A stretch of DNA of 64,000 nucleotides from Pseudomonadota bacterium (GTDB taxonomy: Bacteria > Pseudomonadota > Gammaproteobacteria > Burkholderiales > Rhodocyclaceae), in assembly GCA_018241725.1 (NCBI GenBank), contig JAFEDI010000130.1, positions 1 through 64,000 of the forward strand. The letters run 5' to 3'. Below, piece after piece: positions 29,978 to 38,999 of the stretch; the first letter of the stretch is position 1, and each line of letters starts with the position of its first letter. The position numbers and the translations under genes are program-made. The notes beneath the pieces were generated by a model that ran no database searches, was not told the DNA's origin, and saw nothing but the letters and a program-made list of their open reading frames with translations.

Positions 29978-32878
29978 TTACTCCGTTTTCGGATGAGGCC
30001 GCCATTTCCGGAGTATCGCGTAGAGATCCTCCGGCTGATAAGGTTTGCCGAGATGGTCATTCATCCCTGCTTCGAGACAACGTATCTGGTCTTCAACCAT
30101 CGCATTGGCAGTTATCGCGATGATGGGAAGGTCAGCGAGCCCTGGCAGCTTCCGGATTTCGCGCGTTGCGGTCAGTCCGTCCATGACGGGCATTTGCATG
30201 TCCATCAACACCAGGTCAAAGGGTGCGCTCCTGACCATATCGAGGGCTTGAGCGCCATTCTCCGCAATCGTCACGCTTACGCCGACATCATGAAGGAACT
30301 CTTTGGTGACCTCCTGATTGACTTCATTGTCTTCAGCTAAAAGGACACGAACCCTTGCGATGCTTGAAAGGTCTGCCGGTGCTGTTGATATCGAGGCAAG
30401 CGGCAATGCCTCGGCATCCAGAACGCTGAGCCGCGCCGTAAACCAGAACGTCGAGCCCTGTCCCGGAGTACTGTCCACGCCGACCTCGCCCCCCAGCAGC
30501 GTTGCAATGCGTTTGGAGATGACCAGCCCCAGCCCCGTACCGCCGTATTTGCGCGAGATGGACCCATCAGCCTGCTGGAAGCTCTCGAAGAGTCGCTGTT
30601 TTTGGTCTTCGCTCAAGCCAATCCCGGAGTCACTAACCGAAAAGCGGAGAAGTGCCTCCGGGTCTTCGTTCCCCAATTTCTCGACACGAATCACAATATT
30701 GCCGCGCTCCGAAAACTTCACCGCATTGCTTACATAGTTGGCGAGCACTTGAGTAAGGCGAGCGGGGTCGCCAACCACGTGAGTCGGCACATCGGGGGCT
30801 ATGTCGACGAGGAGGCCCAGGCCTTTTTCCGCACAGCGCTCCTGCACCATGGACGACACATTACTCAATACCGTGGGCAGTTCGAAGCGCACATGTTCGA
30901 TGCGCATTTTCCCCGCTTCAATCTTGGAAAAGTCCAGGACGTCGTTGATGATGGTCAGCAGATGCTCGGCGGCAACCCGGACCTTCCGGAGGTAATCGCG
31001 CTGCCGAGGATTGAGCTCACTTTGTTGAAGACGATGGGTAAAGCCCAGTATGGCAGTCATGGGGGTACGTATTTCATGGCTCATGTTTGCCACGAAGTCC
31101 GCTTTGGTTTGTGCCGCTTCCTCCGCCAGCGCCTTTGCGTGAGCAAGGGCATTGAACGCTTCCCGCTCCGGCGTGATGTCCTCGATGATGCTGACAAGTC
31201 CCCCTTTTGGATTACCGGGCTCGACGGCCTTTATCGATAGATGCGCCCAGAAACGGCTCCCATTCTTGCGCATCATTTCAATATCCACGCTGAACGTCTC
31301 ATCGTCATCGACGTGAGCGTCGACGTGCGCTCCCATGGAGTCGAAATCCGACTCAGTGCTGTAGAGAAGGCGCGTGGATTGGTGTTCCAGTTCGCCACGC
31401 CCATAGCCGAAGAGTTCTTCCACGGCGCGATTGCAGCGCAGGATTTTCCGGTCCTGAACGAATACGATACCGACGGTTGTCGCCTCGAAGATGGCTTGCT
31501 GCTCGACATTCGCAACGCGTAGCGATTCCGCGGTTGCCGCAAGCGCTGCGGTGCGCTCGGCAACGCGCGCTTCGAGCTCCGAGCGGTAAGCGGCCAGTTC
31601 CCGCTCGTCGCTTTTCTGCTTTGAGATGTCGTTCCAGATGACGTGCAGGAGCCGCCGATTGTCACGATAAATGGTGGTCAGCAGGATTCGTGCTTCGAAG
31701 GTCGTTCCGTCAGCGCGTTGATGCGTCCATTCAAAGCAGTTCGAGCCCTTGGCGAACGTCTCTTCAATCAGCTCCGCTGCTTTTTCGACTGAGGGCCGAC
31801 CATCTGGCTGGGTCGGCGGTGAGATTTCCCAAGGGACGCGTCCAATCAGCTCTTCAGGCCTCTCCATGCGAAGCATGGTCAAGGTTGCCGCATTGGCAGC
31901 GATGAAGTGTGCCTCATCGGTGAGTGCTATCGGCTGCACGGTATTTTCAAAAAGCGCGCGGAAACGCTCTTCGCTTTCTTCCAGATGGACGGTTTTGGCC
32001 TCCAGCTCCCGTGTCTTTCGGGCAACGGCAACTTTGAGCAGGCGGACCCAGAATGCCATGGCTGCGCCCAGTAGAAGCAGGGAGGCAAAGGCAATTCCGA
32101 CTATCTTCGAGTATGGCTCCCAACGAAGGGGGGTGCCCATCCATTTTTTGTTGAGTGCTTGGAGTTCGTCTTCCCCGATCGCTGCCGTACCCCGTTCAAT
32201 CTGCTCCAGGATGGCTTCATCGCCCTTTCTGACGGCGCGATGAAACTGGCCCTTATAGAGTTCGAACGCCTTGACGAACTCATTGTGGATGCCTGCCCGG
32301 TATAGGTAATAATTTGCAGGGCCTTCATCCATGCAAAAGAGCTTGATGTCGCTTTTGCTCGCTTCTTCAATCAGGGCCATGTAGCTCCGTTGAGTTAGCA
32401 GCGAGGTGATGCCCCTTCTCTGTAACTCGTCGATGCAGGCATCTCCTGTCTCGACGCCAATCTGAAAGCCGCGCAGCGAATTCGGGTTGTGAATGCCGCT
32501 GATGGACCGATGCGCATAAATTGCAACAGGCAGCGTTGCGTACGGTTTGGAGAAACTGTAAATAGCCTCTCGTTCGGGTATTTTAAAAATCGCATCGATG
32601 ACGTCGAACTCGCCTGCACGCATCAACCGCTGAGCGTCGCTCCAGTTGGTCGCCACGAATCTGACGTGTATGCCCGTCTTTTTTTCCCACAGTTTCCAGA
32701 AGTCGACGAGGTAGCCTTCGGGGTGACCGTCAGCATCAAGGAAGATATAGGGCGGATAGCTGTTGTCACTGACGACGGATATGGTTTTAGCCGGCGTGTT
32801 AACGTCAGCGGCTATCGCCAGTAGTGATGTTCCACACTGGGCAAGAACAACTGCCAGCATCTTTACGAGTCGATTCAT
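29978..32878 (-). CDS. BvgS/EvgS-like hybrid sensor histidine kinase with periplasmic solute-binding domain
   Basis: A 966-aa membrane sensor. After a signal peptide (1-24) comes one bacterial solute-binding type-3 domain (about 30-250), a membrane helix (about 258-281), two PAS domains (about 300-420 and 455-570), a HisKA domain with MSHEIRTPM and phospho-accepting H601, an ATPase domain (about 700-820; GGTGLGLVISKRI) and a receiver domain (about 850-960; DLVLMDMQMPVMDG). No Hpt domain and no separate response regulator are nearby, so its output partner is unknown. It may sense an amino acid-like ligand. The GC content is lower than in the core genes, and decayed copies of neighbouring genes flank it. 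Confidence 0.93.
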   Translation of the reverse strand: MNRLVKMLAVVLAQCGTSLLAIAADVNTPAKTISVVSDNSYPPYIFLDADGHPEGYLVDFWKLWEKKTGIHVRFVATNWSDAQRLMRAGEFDVIDAIFKIPEREAIYSFSKPYATLPVAIYAHRSISGIHNPNSLRGFQIGVETGDACIDELQRRGITSLLTQRSYMALIEEASKSDIKLFCMDEGPANYYLYRAGIHNEFVKAFELYKGQFHRAVRKGDEAILEQIERGTAAIGEDELQALNKKWMGTPLRWEPYSKIVGIAFASLLLLGAAMAFWVRLLKVAVARKTRELEAKTVHLEESEERFRALFENTVQPIALTDEAHFIAANAATLTMLRMERPEELIGRVPWEISPPTQPDGRPSVEKAAELIEETFAKGSNCFEWTHQRADGTTFEARILLTTIYRDNRRLLHVIWNDISKQKSDERELAAYRSELEARVAERTAALAATAESLRVANVEQQAIFEATTVGIVFVQDRKILRCNRAVEELFGYGRGELEHQSTRLLYSTESDFDSMGAHVDAHVDDDETFSVDIEMMRKNGSRFWAHLSIKAVEPGNPKGGLVSIIEDITPEREAFNALAHAKALAEEAAQTKADFVANMSHEIRTPMTAILGFTHRLQQSELNPRQRDYLRKVRVAAEHLLTIINDVLDFSKIEAGKMRIEHVRFELPTVLSNVSSMVQERCAEKGLGLLVDIAPDVPTHVVGDPARLTQVLANYVSNAVKFSERGNIVIRVEKLGNEDPEALLRFSVSDSGIGLSEDQKQRLFESFQQADGSISRKYGGTGLGLVISKRIATLLGGEVGVDSTPGQGSTFWFTARLSVLDAEALPLASISTAPADLSSIARVRVLLAEDNEVNQEVTKEFLHDVGVSVTIAENGAQALDMVRSAPFDLVLMDMQMPVMDGLTATREIRKLPGLADLPIIAITANAMVEDQIRCLEAGMNDHLGKPYQPEDLYAILRKWRPHPKTE

Positions 32879-33065
32879 GACATCAAAAATGCTTCGATGG
32901 CAGCCTGTGCTCTTGGCTTGCTGAAACCAAGCTCATTGGTAGGTGTAGGGGTTCGCTTTGTAGCGGACGTTCTACCACGGCAAGCCTGGGCAGACGTGAT
33001 GCAATTTCCACGGAAGGCGGGCAGTTATGTGAAAAATTGGGTCCCGTCCCTGGAGAAAAGCTTCC

Positions 33066-33878
33066 TCAGACGCCTGATGACCCCAATGCCAGCAGCGCCC
33101 CCAGCCGCGTGAAGAAATCCTTGTCCCGCGCGTACTGCTCGCTGGAGATCATTCCCCGCTGGGCCTCCAGCGCAGCCAGGAAGTTGCTGACGATCTGGCG
33201 GTAGCTGTCCATGTCGTCGGCCTTGTAGGGGGAGGGCGTGTTCTGGCCATCGATGTGCAGGCCGTACACGGCGTCGTGCATCATCAGGCCATAGGTCATC
33301 GCCTCGCCATCGGGCATGGCGGCCGTGGCTTGAAACCACGCCTCCCGCACCGCCGCGGGGGCTTCGTTGGGCGGGAAGTGGGCGATCAGGCCCGCGCCGA
33401 CCTCGTCGAGGCCATCGCCATTGAGATCCACGCAATAGCCCTCCGGCAGGAGCAGATTGCGGGCGCCTTCCTCGCTGATGGCCGCCACGTCGATCGGCTC
33501 GGCCAGGCAGTGGTTCCTGCGGACGGCCTCCAGCTCCCCGGCAGACAGGCTGCTCAGAAACTGGCGGGGATTGCTCATCGCGCCGCTGGCGTAGGCCTTG
33601 TCCAGCACCTTGGCGTACACCGCCTGACTATCGGCGCCCACGCCACGCAGCGCGGACAGCTCCGTGTGCGTCCGCCCGAGGATGGCCTCCAGGGCCTCGG
33701 ACGACGTGGGGCCCGCCTGGCCACCCGCCGCCTCCGGCCCGGCCGCAGCCCCGTCGGCAACGGCGCTGGCGGCCGCGAAGGCCGACTGGAAGGTCTGGTA
33801 GAAACTGCTGTCGGGCGCCTCGGCGTAGCTGTGGCGCTGAGACGCGGTGATCGGCTGACCCACGGCCCGAATGTCCAT
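33066..33878 (-). CDS. Hypothetical protein with calcium-binding-like DxNxDG motif
   Basis: A 270-aa protein that I do not recognise. GGAGG precedes the start. The N terminus is alanine-rich with no signal peptide. Near residue 165 it contains DLNGDGLDEVG, resembling the calcium loop of EF-hand/FG-GAP-type repeats, and in the C-terminal half IDGQNTPSPYKADDMDSYRQIVSNF. A decayed fragment of the same gene lies at 29764-29963 on the other side of the sensor kinase, showing that this locus has been duplicated. Confidence 0.7.
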   Translation of the reverse strand: MDIRAVGQPITASQRHSYAEAPDSSFYQTFQSAFAAASAVADGAAAGPEAAGGQAGPTSSEALEAILGRTHTELSALRGVGADSQAVYAKVLDKAYASGAMSNPRQFLSSLSAGELEAVRRNHCLAEPIDVAAISEEGARNLLLPEGYCVDLNGDGLDEVGAGLIAHFPPNEAPAAVREAWFQATAAMPDGEAMTYGLMMHDAVYGLHIDGQNTPSPYKADDMDSYRQIVSNFLAALEAQRGMISSEQYARDKDFFTRLGALLALGSSGV

Positions 33879-34018
33879 TTTCTGCCTCCGTGTCGGTAAG
33901 AGTTGCCGGTTGGCGGAATCGCCTGCCGGGCTTCTGGTGTGCAGGGGAGATACATCCGCATTTCAGCAGAAATCGCGCCAGGGGATATCTTTTGCAGCCA
34001 GCTGCCAACGTTCCAGTG

Positions 34019-34148
34019 CTCACCGAGGTTACGGTGCTGGAGAGGCCCGCTGGACCATCAACTCAACGTGGTCGTTGTGAAGGCGGAAGACAAGAGCGAG
34101 CATTGGGCGAAGGGCCTGAGGCGGCACTTCCGACGCAGGAACACCGGA
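34019..34148 (+). pseudogene. Decayed remnant of the metQ 3' end
   Basis: This stretch aligns to metQ positions about 29569-29684 in the same orientation: CTCACCGA, GTGCTGGAGA, TCAACGTGGTCG, GTGAAGGCGGAAGACAAG and GGGCGAAGG are all kept in order. Small insertions and substitutions shift the frame. It has no start or upstream metQ sequence and is non-functional. The rest of the 303-bp gap (33879-34181) holds only the promoter side of the hypothetical gene. Confidence 0.8.
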
Positions 34149-34181
34149 CATCCCATATGAGTTTCTAGATCGGCATAAATG

Positions 34182-35978
34182 CTAAGCGGCGTCTTGAAGC
34201 TCTTCTTGAACCTTCGCTTCGATCCCCATGGTGAGTAGTGTGATCTCTATGATTCGATCAAAACACTTCTCCAGCACAGAATTAGTTCTGAATGAAACGG
34301 GAAGTCCGCTGGTAATCGGCAGCAATACGGGATTTTTCATTGAGCCTCCTAGCTTGTCGATTCGCGTTCCGATTGGGTTCGGAGTTTGATCAAGAAACTC
34401 AGGAAAAATAGCAAAGACACCTGTAATTTCGTTCCTGCTTAATGCATTTATCTCACCATTAAAAACGGCCATGTGGTCGTAGTATTTGTCACGCAGCTCC
34501 GGGAGCTTGTAGCGGTCCACCGAGAAGGAGTTGCTGTACTTTGCATCGAGAAGAATATGCCTGACCTCTCCAGCAGAAGTGAGTCTCATAGCAAAGTCAG
34601 GGCACCAATGAGCACCGGGATAGGCCCTGTGCGGCAATTTCACGAGATCCATATGTTCAGTTTCACCATTGAACTTATAGATATCTGCCTCGTAGTTAAT
34701 CGTTGCGATGACTTCATTTTTGCTGAAGGTTAAAGAGGATGGAATCAGTCTATCAAAAGATTCTCCCATCACCACGTCGTCCAACATCCACCCGCGTACA
34801 ACCATATACTCGAACAGCCTGAACAATACGAAGAACTCAAATATTTTTGATAGGGAGCGAAGCTTGATCAGGAAATTTTTGCCATCAAGCGTGGGTGACC
34901 CGATACTAAACCAGAGAGTCAACTGTTCGAAAACAGGCCTATAAAAGCGAGAGGTTCGAACATAGGGCGTAATACGCGGAAAAATCTCCCCCCGGAATTC
35001 AATGTCGAAATTACGTTCAAGCTGAACGATCATACTGGCAGCTGCTTCGATCACCTGCTCGCAGCGCCTGTGCATCGCGCCACCGGTGAATTTGATCAAA
35101 ATCTCCCCGATTGACACGTACTCTTTGTCGTAATTGGCAATCTTCTGGCCCCTAAACGAATCGCCGATGTCGTCCATTAGTGCCATGATTTTGGTTCGTA
35201 TGGAATACAAGCCACCTAGCAACATTCGGTTTTCATCAACGTCATAGTCATGGTGCAACATACTGGTGTCGATAGATTGCGTTGAATAATTTCTGCCTCG
35301 TAACATCACATCTCCCCGACCGACGGTTGGCCTTAGGGCGTCGAGGTTAAAAATTACATCGATCGGATCAATTTGCCCGCCTGACTTTTCTAATTTCCAA
35401 GCCGGCACCTTTTCAGGTGTCAGCTTGTATCGTAAATGACGAATAAATTCGGCGCGTTGATTGAGCAGCATCTGGATAATGTGCTCTGCCGTTGAGAGGA
35501 CAATTTCAGGATCAGCTCTGCCTTCTGGAGAGAGTCCCGCAGGTCGCTTTGTTCTTGACATGCAGGCTCTGATCACCCCTTCTCGACAATCAGCCAAATA
35601 CCGAATCATTTTTTCGGCTTGTGCAGCAGTAATCTTGGTGGCGAGTACCTCGATGTGGTATTTGAACTCATGGTTTTCGCATATTAGGCGAATCGTAGAG
35701 TGGCCAAAAGATTCTCGAAAGGCTTTCTCGGGTGAAGAAGAGAAAGCAAATATCCAAGACCCATTTTCGGATCGGCGATTGTCTGAGTGTAGTGGGACGT
35801 TGTAGTCCTCTATAAAAAGAATTGGTGGCTCGACTGCGTCATCATCACCAGCCAAGATAACCGTAATTTTGACGACCTGATTTTCTTTTGCCACCAAAAT
35901 TGAGGTTGGCTCACTACCTGGAATCCAAGTAGTGAGCTGCTCATCAATGGTGATTTCAATACGCTCCGGCCTCATCAT
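34182..35978 (-). CDS. McrC-like DUF2357/PD-(D/E)XK nuclease
   Basis: A 598-aa protein matching the DUF2357 plus PD-(D/E)XK_7 nuclease layout, the McrC-type partner of McrB-like AAA+ proteins. The helix YDVDENRMLLGGLYSI (245-260) fits the DUF2357 core. The nuclease motifs are E381 in the preceding helix, CPDF with D461, and LLDAKYS with D478 and K480, followed by the conserved YKLPELRDKYYDHMAVF. It follows the AAA+ gene by 5 bp. Together they are predicted to recognise and cut foreign nucleic acid. Both genes are much more AT-rich than the flanking core, a sign of transfer. Confidence 0.82.
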   Translation of the reverse strand: MMRPERIEITIDEQLTTWIPGSEPTSILVAKENQVVKITVILAGDDDAVEPPILFIEDYNVPLHSDNRRSENGSWIFAFSSSPEKAFRESFGHSTIRLICENHEFKYHIEVLATKITAAQAEKMIRYLADCREGVIRACMSRTKRPAGLSPEGRADPEIVLSTAEHIIQMLLNQRAEFIRHLRYKLTPEKVPAWKLEKSGGQIDPIDVIFNLDALRPTVGRGDVMLRGRNYSTQSIDTSMLHHDYDVDENRMLLGGLYSIRTKIMALMDDIGDSFRGQKIANYDKEYVSIGEILIKFTGGAMHRRCEQVIEAAASMIVQLERNFDIEFRGEIFPRITPYVRTSRFYRPVFEQLTLWFSIGSPTLDGKNFLIKLRSLSKIFEFFVLFRLFEYMVVRGWMLDDVVMGESFDRLIPSSLTFSKNEVIATINYEADIYKFNGETEHMDLVKLPHRAYPGAHWCPDFAMRLTSAGEVRHILLDAKYSNSFSVDRYKLPELRDKYYDHMAVFNGEINALSRNEITGVFAIFPEFLDQTPNPIGTRIDKLGGSMKNPVLLPITSGLPVSFRTNSVLEKCFDRIIEITLLTMGIEAKVQEELQDAA

Positions 35979-35983
35979 GTAGC

Positions 35984-38509
35984 TTACCAGCAGAAAAAAT
36001 CGTACGAGTGCAGTTCGTTCTGCCCTGCGAAGATCATCCGGTCAAGATACTCGCCAGACATTTCAAGTCCGTTGGCATCGCACACCTTCTTGATCTCAAG
36101 CAAACGAGCACCAAATTTGCTGCCGGTGCCACGAATTTGTGGAAAGATATGCTGCATCATGGCCCAGTCGAAAGCCGTGAATTCATTTCCGGATGAGCGC
36201 ATTAAAGCCCCGGCGCGAGCACAATACTGGCGAACCGCCTGAATTTTTCGTTGGCTCAGCGGAATCTGACGTCCGAATTCGCCGGAAGTATTTTGCATCG
36301 CAGATAGGATGCTATCCATTGCTGCCTTTTCATGCGGTTCAAACTCTGGGACGGTTGCGAAAACGCCAAAGAGAGCATGCATAGTATCTGCTGAAATCGG
36401 TAGGCTCTGGAGCGTTGAGAGATCAATTTCCTGACTGTCGGTAATGTCGTGTGGTTGCATAACAATAACCGTCGCCCGATCAAGGACACGTTGACTCAGA
36501 GGCTCTGTCGTACCGTCATAGTTAATCGTTGCAAGGAAGCGAAGCGACTCCGGCAAGTGAAGGACTTTTTTACCAAGGTTGATCTTTCGATCCTTTGGCG
36601 TATCCGCCATCCCCATGAATACAGACCAGTAATGCTCAATCGAACTCAGGTTGGCCTCATCAAGCAGCACATACGACATGGCGCGCTGGCCACTTCCCTC
36701 TTCTGAGCAAATAGCGTTCAAATATTCATATAAACCAGTTGATGCAGACTGAAACTGATCACTTAGAGGGTTGTGAAAACCAACGATGTCACGGATTGAC
36801 GTCCATCCACGTGCAACAGGCACAGTATGGAGCCGTGAGCGCAGACCTTGAGCCTCAGAGAAGAGGGTGCATAATGAAGTCTTCCCGACCCCTGGAAGTC
36901 CCGCTAAGAACGTTACAAAGCTCTGCTGCGTAGAAATCAGCAGATTGGCGACGTCATTATTGGTAAATTGACGCCCAAGCGCATTTAGACGCATCTTGAT
37001 TGCATCAACTATTGCACGTTGGGCCAGAATCGTATCTTTAGTCTCAATGGGGTGGCAGGGCGTATTGACCGCCGGCAGCTCAATCTCCTCTGAACCAAAT
37101 GCTCCATTAATGCTATCAACGTAGGGTCGCATCTGAAGTAACTTCTTTCGCAACTCATTTTGGTCACGCACCAGTTCTTCCTGGATGTTTGCATGGTCAC
37201 GGCGGGCATTGACCGCTTCTTCCTTGAAGTATTCTTGAAGAACTTTTAGCCGATCGGTTTCCTTTTGGATATTAATCAATCCTTCCATTTGATTCAGACT
37301 TTTTCGAATCTCTGCCAGGCGCACATTGTTTGCTTCGATCTCTGCGTTACCTTCATTTATCTGTGCTTGGATTTTTTCTGACACAGTCTTAAGGTAAGCC
37401 TGTTGGTCGTTCTCAATGCCTTCGCGTAGCGTCTGTCGCTTAGTCTCGATTTCGTCACCCAGAGCAACCGATTCTTTTTTTCTGGCCTCAATCTCCTCTC
37501 GAAGTAGAGCTATTTCTTCCTGTCGCTTTCGCATTTCATCGGCATGTTCGGATTCGGCCTCCGATTTTAGTTTTCCGATAAAGCGGGCACGATGCTGCTC
37601 GATGTAAGCCTCAATAACCTTCGACCCCATTTCGCTTTTTAAAACACTTTCGAACACCGTGTTCATCTGGTCAAGTGTTGCAGTGCTAGAGTTGACAATT
37701 TCAGTGAACATTTCAAGGCGGCGGCGAGACATTGGTGAATTTCCGTGCCGAGATGCGCTAGCCATAGATGCCATGGTCGCCCAACTCTTACGATCAATAA
37801 GCTTGCCTCCAGAATCACCGGCCAATCCCTTTACGAACTCGATGATTTCTGAATCGGATGCGTACTCTTCAAAACCAGAGGCGGTAGCAACACGGACGAC
37901 GTCGCCAAGAATCATCTTTGGGCCCGCAGGCGTATTTACCTGTGTTACATAATGACTGATGTTGTCATAGGTCGTTCTGTTGATTTGTTTCGTCCTCCCC
38001 GCACGCCCTAGGCCACCACCCGTAATAAATTTGAGCTCAATGACAGGGTCGCCGGCATTGGAGGACTTGTCTGTCCACTCCATGGGGCCAAAGCAATCGC
38101 CTTTGGCGTCCTTCACCATGACGTAGGTGGTTGCAGGTAGCATTCTGACGCTAAGGGATTTGTCATTCCTAGATGGCAACTCTGCTTCAAGCAGATCCAA
38201 GTATTCACTAGGCTGCAATTTTTCTGCGAAATTGCCAGACGTTTTGTAGATACATTGACCTGAGCTTGGTTCTTGTTGCGCGGCCTGAGCCATCAGCTCC
38301 ACACGAATCTTGAAATATTCCCCATAGCGAAATTTACTATCAATCTCTTCGTAGCGCCCAATCACAAAAGCTTGCAATGTTTGGCAAAAATTGTTTTCAT
38401 TAATCGGAATAAGACTTCCATTTACTTCATCTGCGATTGCACTAATCAATCCAGTGCCAGCTAAATTTTTTGCCCGTAGTTTGCATGCGATGATTGTTCT
38501 GAATTCCAT
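35984..38509 (-). CDS. McrB-like AAA+ protein with long central coiled coil
   Basis: An 841-aa protein. Residues 1-290 form an N-terminal region of unknown fold, probably target recognition. About 300-460 is a long charged coiled coil (repeated E/K/Q heptads). About 500-770 is an AAA+ domain with Walker A GLPGVGKTS (537-545), Walker B YVLLDEAN (613-620), sensor-1 region ATINYDGTTEPLS (660-672) and arginine finger RVLDRA (674-679). GWTSIRDIVGFHNPLS is typical of McrB-like modules. The canonical McrB NxxD motif is replaced by NYDGTT, so GTP specificity is uncertain. With the nuclease downstream it forms a type IV-like restriction pair; the coiled coil recalls CoCoNuT-class systems. Confidence 0.82.
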   Translation of the reverse strand: MEFRTIIACKLRAKNLAGTGLISAIADEVNGSLIPINENNFCQTLQAFVIGRYEEIDSKFRYGEYFKIRVELMAQAAQQEPSSGQCIYKTSGNFAEKLQPSEYLDLLEAELPSRNDKSLSVRMLPATTYVMVKDAKGDCFGPMEWTDKSSNAGDPVIELKFITGGGLGRAGRTKQINRTTYDNISHYVTQVNTPAGPKMILGDVVRVATASGFEEYASDSEIIEFVKGLAGDSGGKLIDRKSWATMASMASASRHGNSPMSRRRLEMFTEIVNSSTATLDQMNTVFESVLKSEMGSKVIEAYIEQHRARFIGKLKSEAESEHADEMRKRQEEIALLREEIEARKKESVALGDEIETKRQTLREGIENDQQAYLKTVSEKIQAQINEGNAEIEANNVRLAEIRKSLNQMEGLINIQKETDRLKVLQEYFKEEAVNARRDHANIQEELVRDQNELRKKLLQMRPYVDSINGAFGSEEIELPAVNTPCHPIETKDTILAQRAIVDAIKMRLNALGRQFTNNDVANLLISTQQSFVTFLAGLPGVGKTSLCTLFSEAQGLRSRLHTVPVARGWTSIRDIVGFHNPLSDQFQSASTGLYEYLNAICSEEGSGQRAMSYVLLDEANLSSIEHYWSVFMGMADTPKDRKINLGKKVLHLPESLRFLATINYDGTTEPLSQRVLDRATVIVMQPHDITDSQEIDLSTLQSLPISADTMHALFGVFATVPEFEPHEKAAMDSILSAMQNTSGEFGRQIPLSQRKIQAVRQYCARAGALMRSSGNEFTAFDWAMMQHIFPQIRGTGSKFGARLLEIKKVCDANGLEMSGEYLDRMIFAGQNELHSYDFFCW

Positions 38510-38999
38510 ATAGCCCTCGTTTCTATAGTTCCCTATTGATTCGTGTTTTGTCTTTTATATTGCATACTGCGCAGTTATTTTAGGAGGCTGTTTTATAAGC
38601 CTGCCAAATGGTGCGCCTGAGGTGTCGTTGATTTGCTCTTGCCAAACTGCTCAGCCAGGCGCCCCGGTTTTCAATCAACTATTCTGCTGATTGGAGTGGC
38701 GGATGTTGACAGCTCTAGACAAGAGAATGTTGGAGGCCTTTTGGCGGAGGGGTTTCTTGTCTTCTTGGTCGTAATCCCACTTTTGCCAAGTAGAAACCAG
38801 TAACATTTGTAGCAAAGAGGTGCGAGCGCCTTGAACCTTCTAAAGGCTGTAGTGCAAAGACGAGAAGCGGGATTTTCATTGCGTCAGGTTATGGCGTAGT
38901 GATGTAGACAGATATCGCACGACTACCGACGGATTCGCTACGGAACAGTTCACATTTTTTAGATTTAACAGACGAGGTGGAGAGTTTTGTGTTCGTCAT
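38510..38999. promoter_or_regulatory. AT-rich upstream region of the McrBC-like operon
   Basis: About 490 bp without a convincing gene. Read on the reverse strand, a TATAAA -10 candidate lies at 38559-38554. A perfect palindrome ACTGCGCAGT at 38566-38575 sits just upstream of it and could be an operator for the two-gene system. A short AGGCT/AGCCT hairpin follows at about 38583. I see nothing else recognisable. Confidence 0.4.

Noticed and set aside
29758-30060. 100-residue reverse frame after metQ
   Set aside because: It joins the tail of the decayed 33066-gene copy to antisense kinase sequence; not a real gene.
33890-34168. 92-residue forward frame near the restriction island
   Set aside because: It is a chance frame through the decayed metQ remnant.
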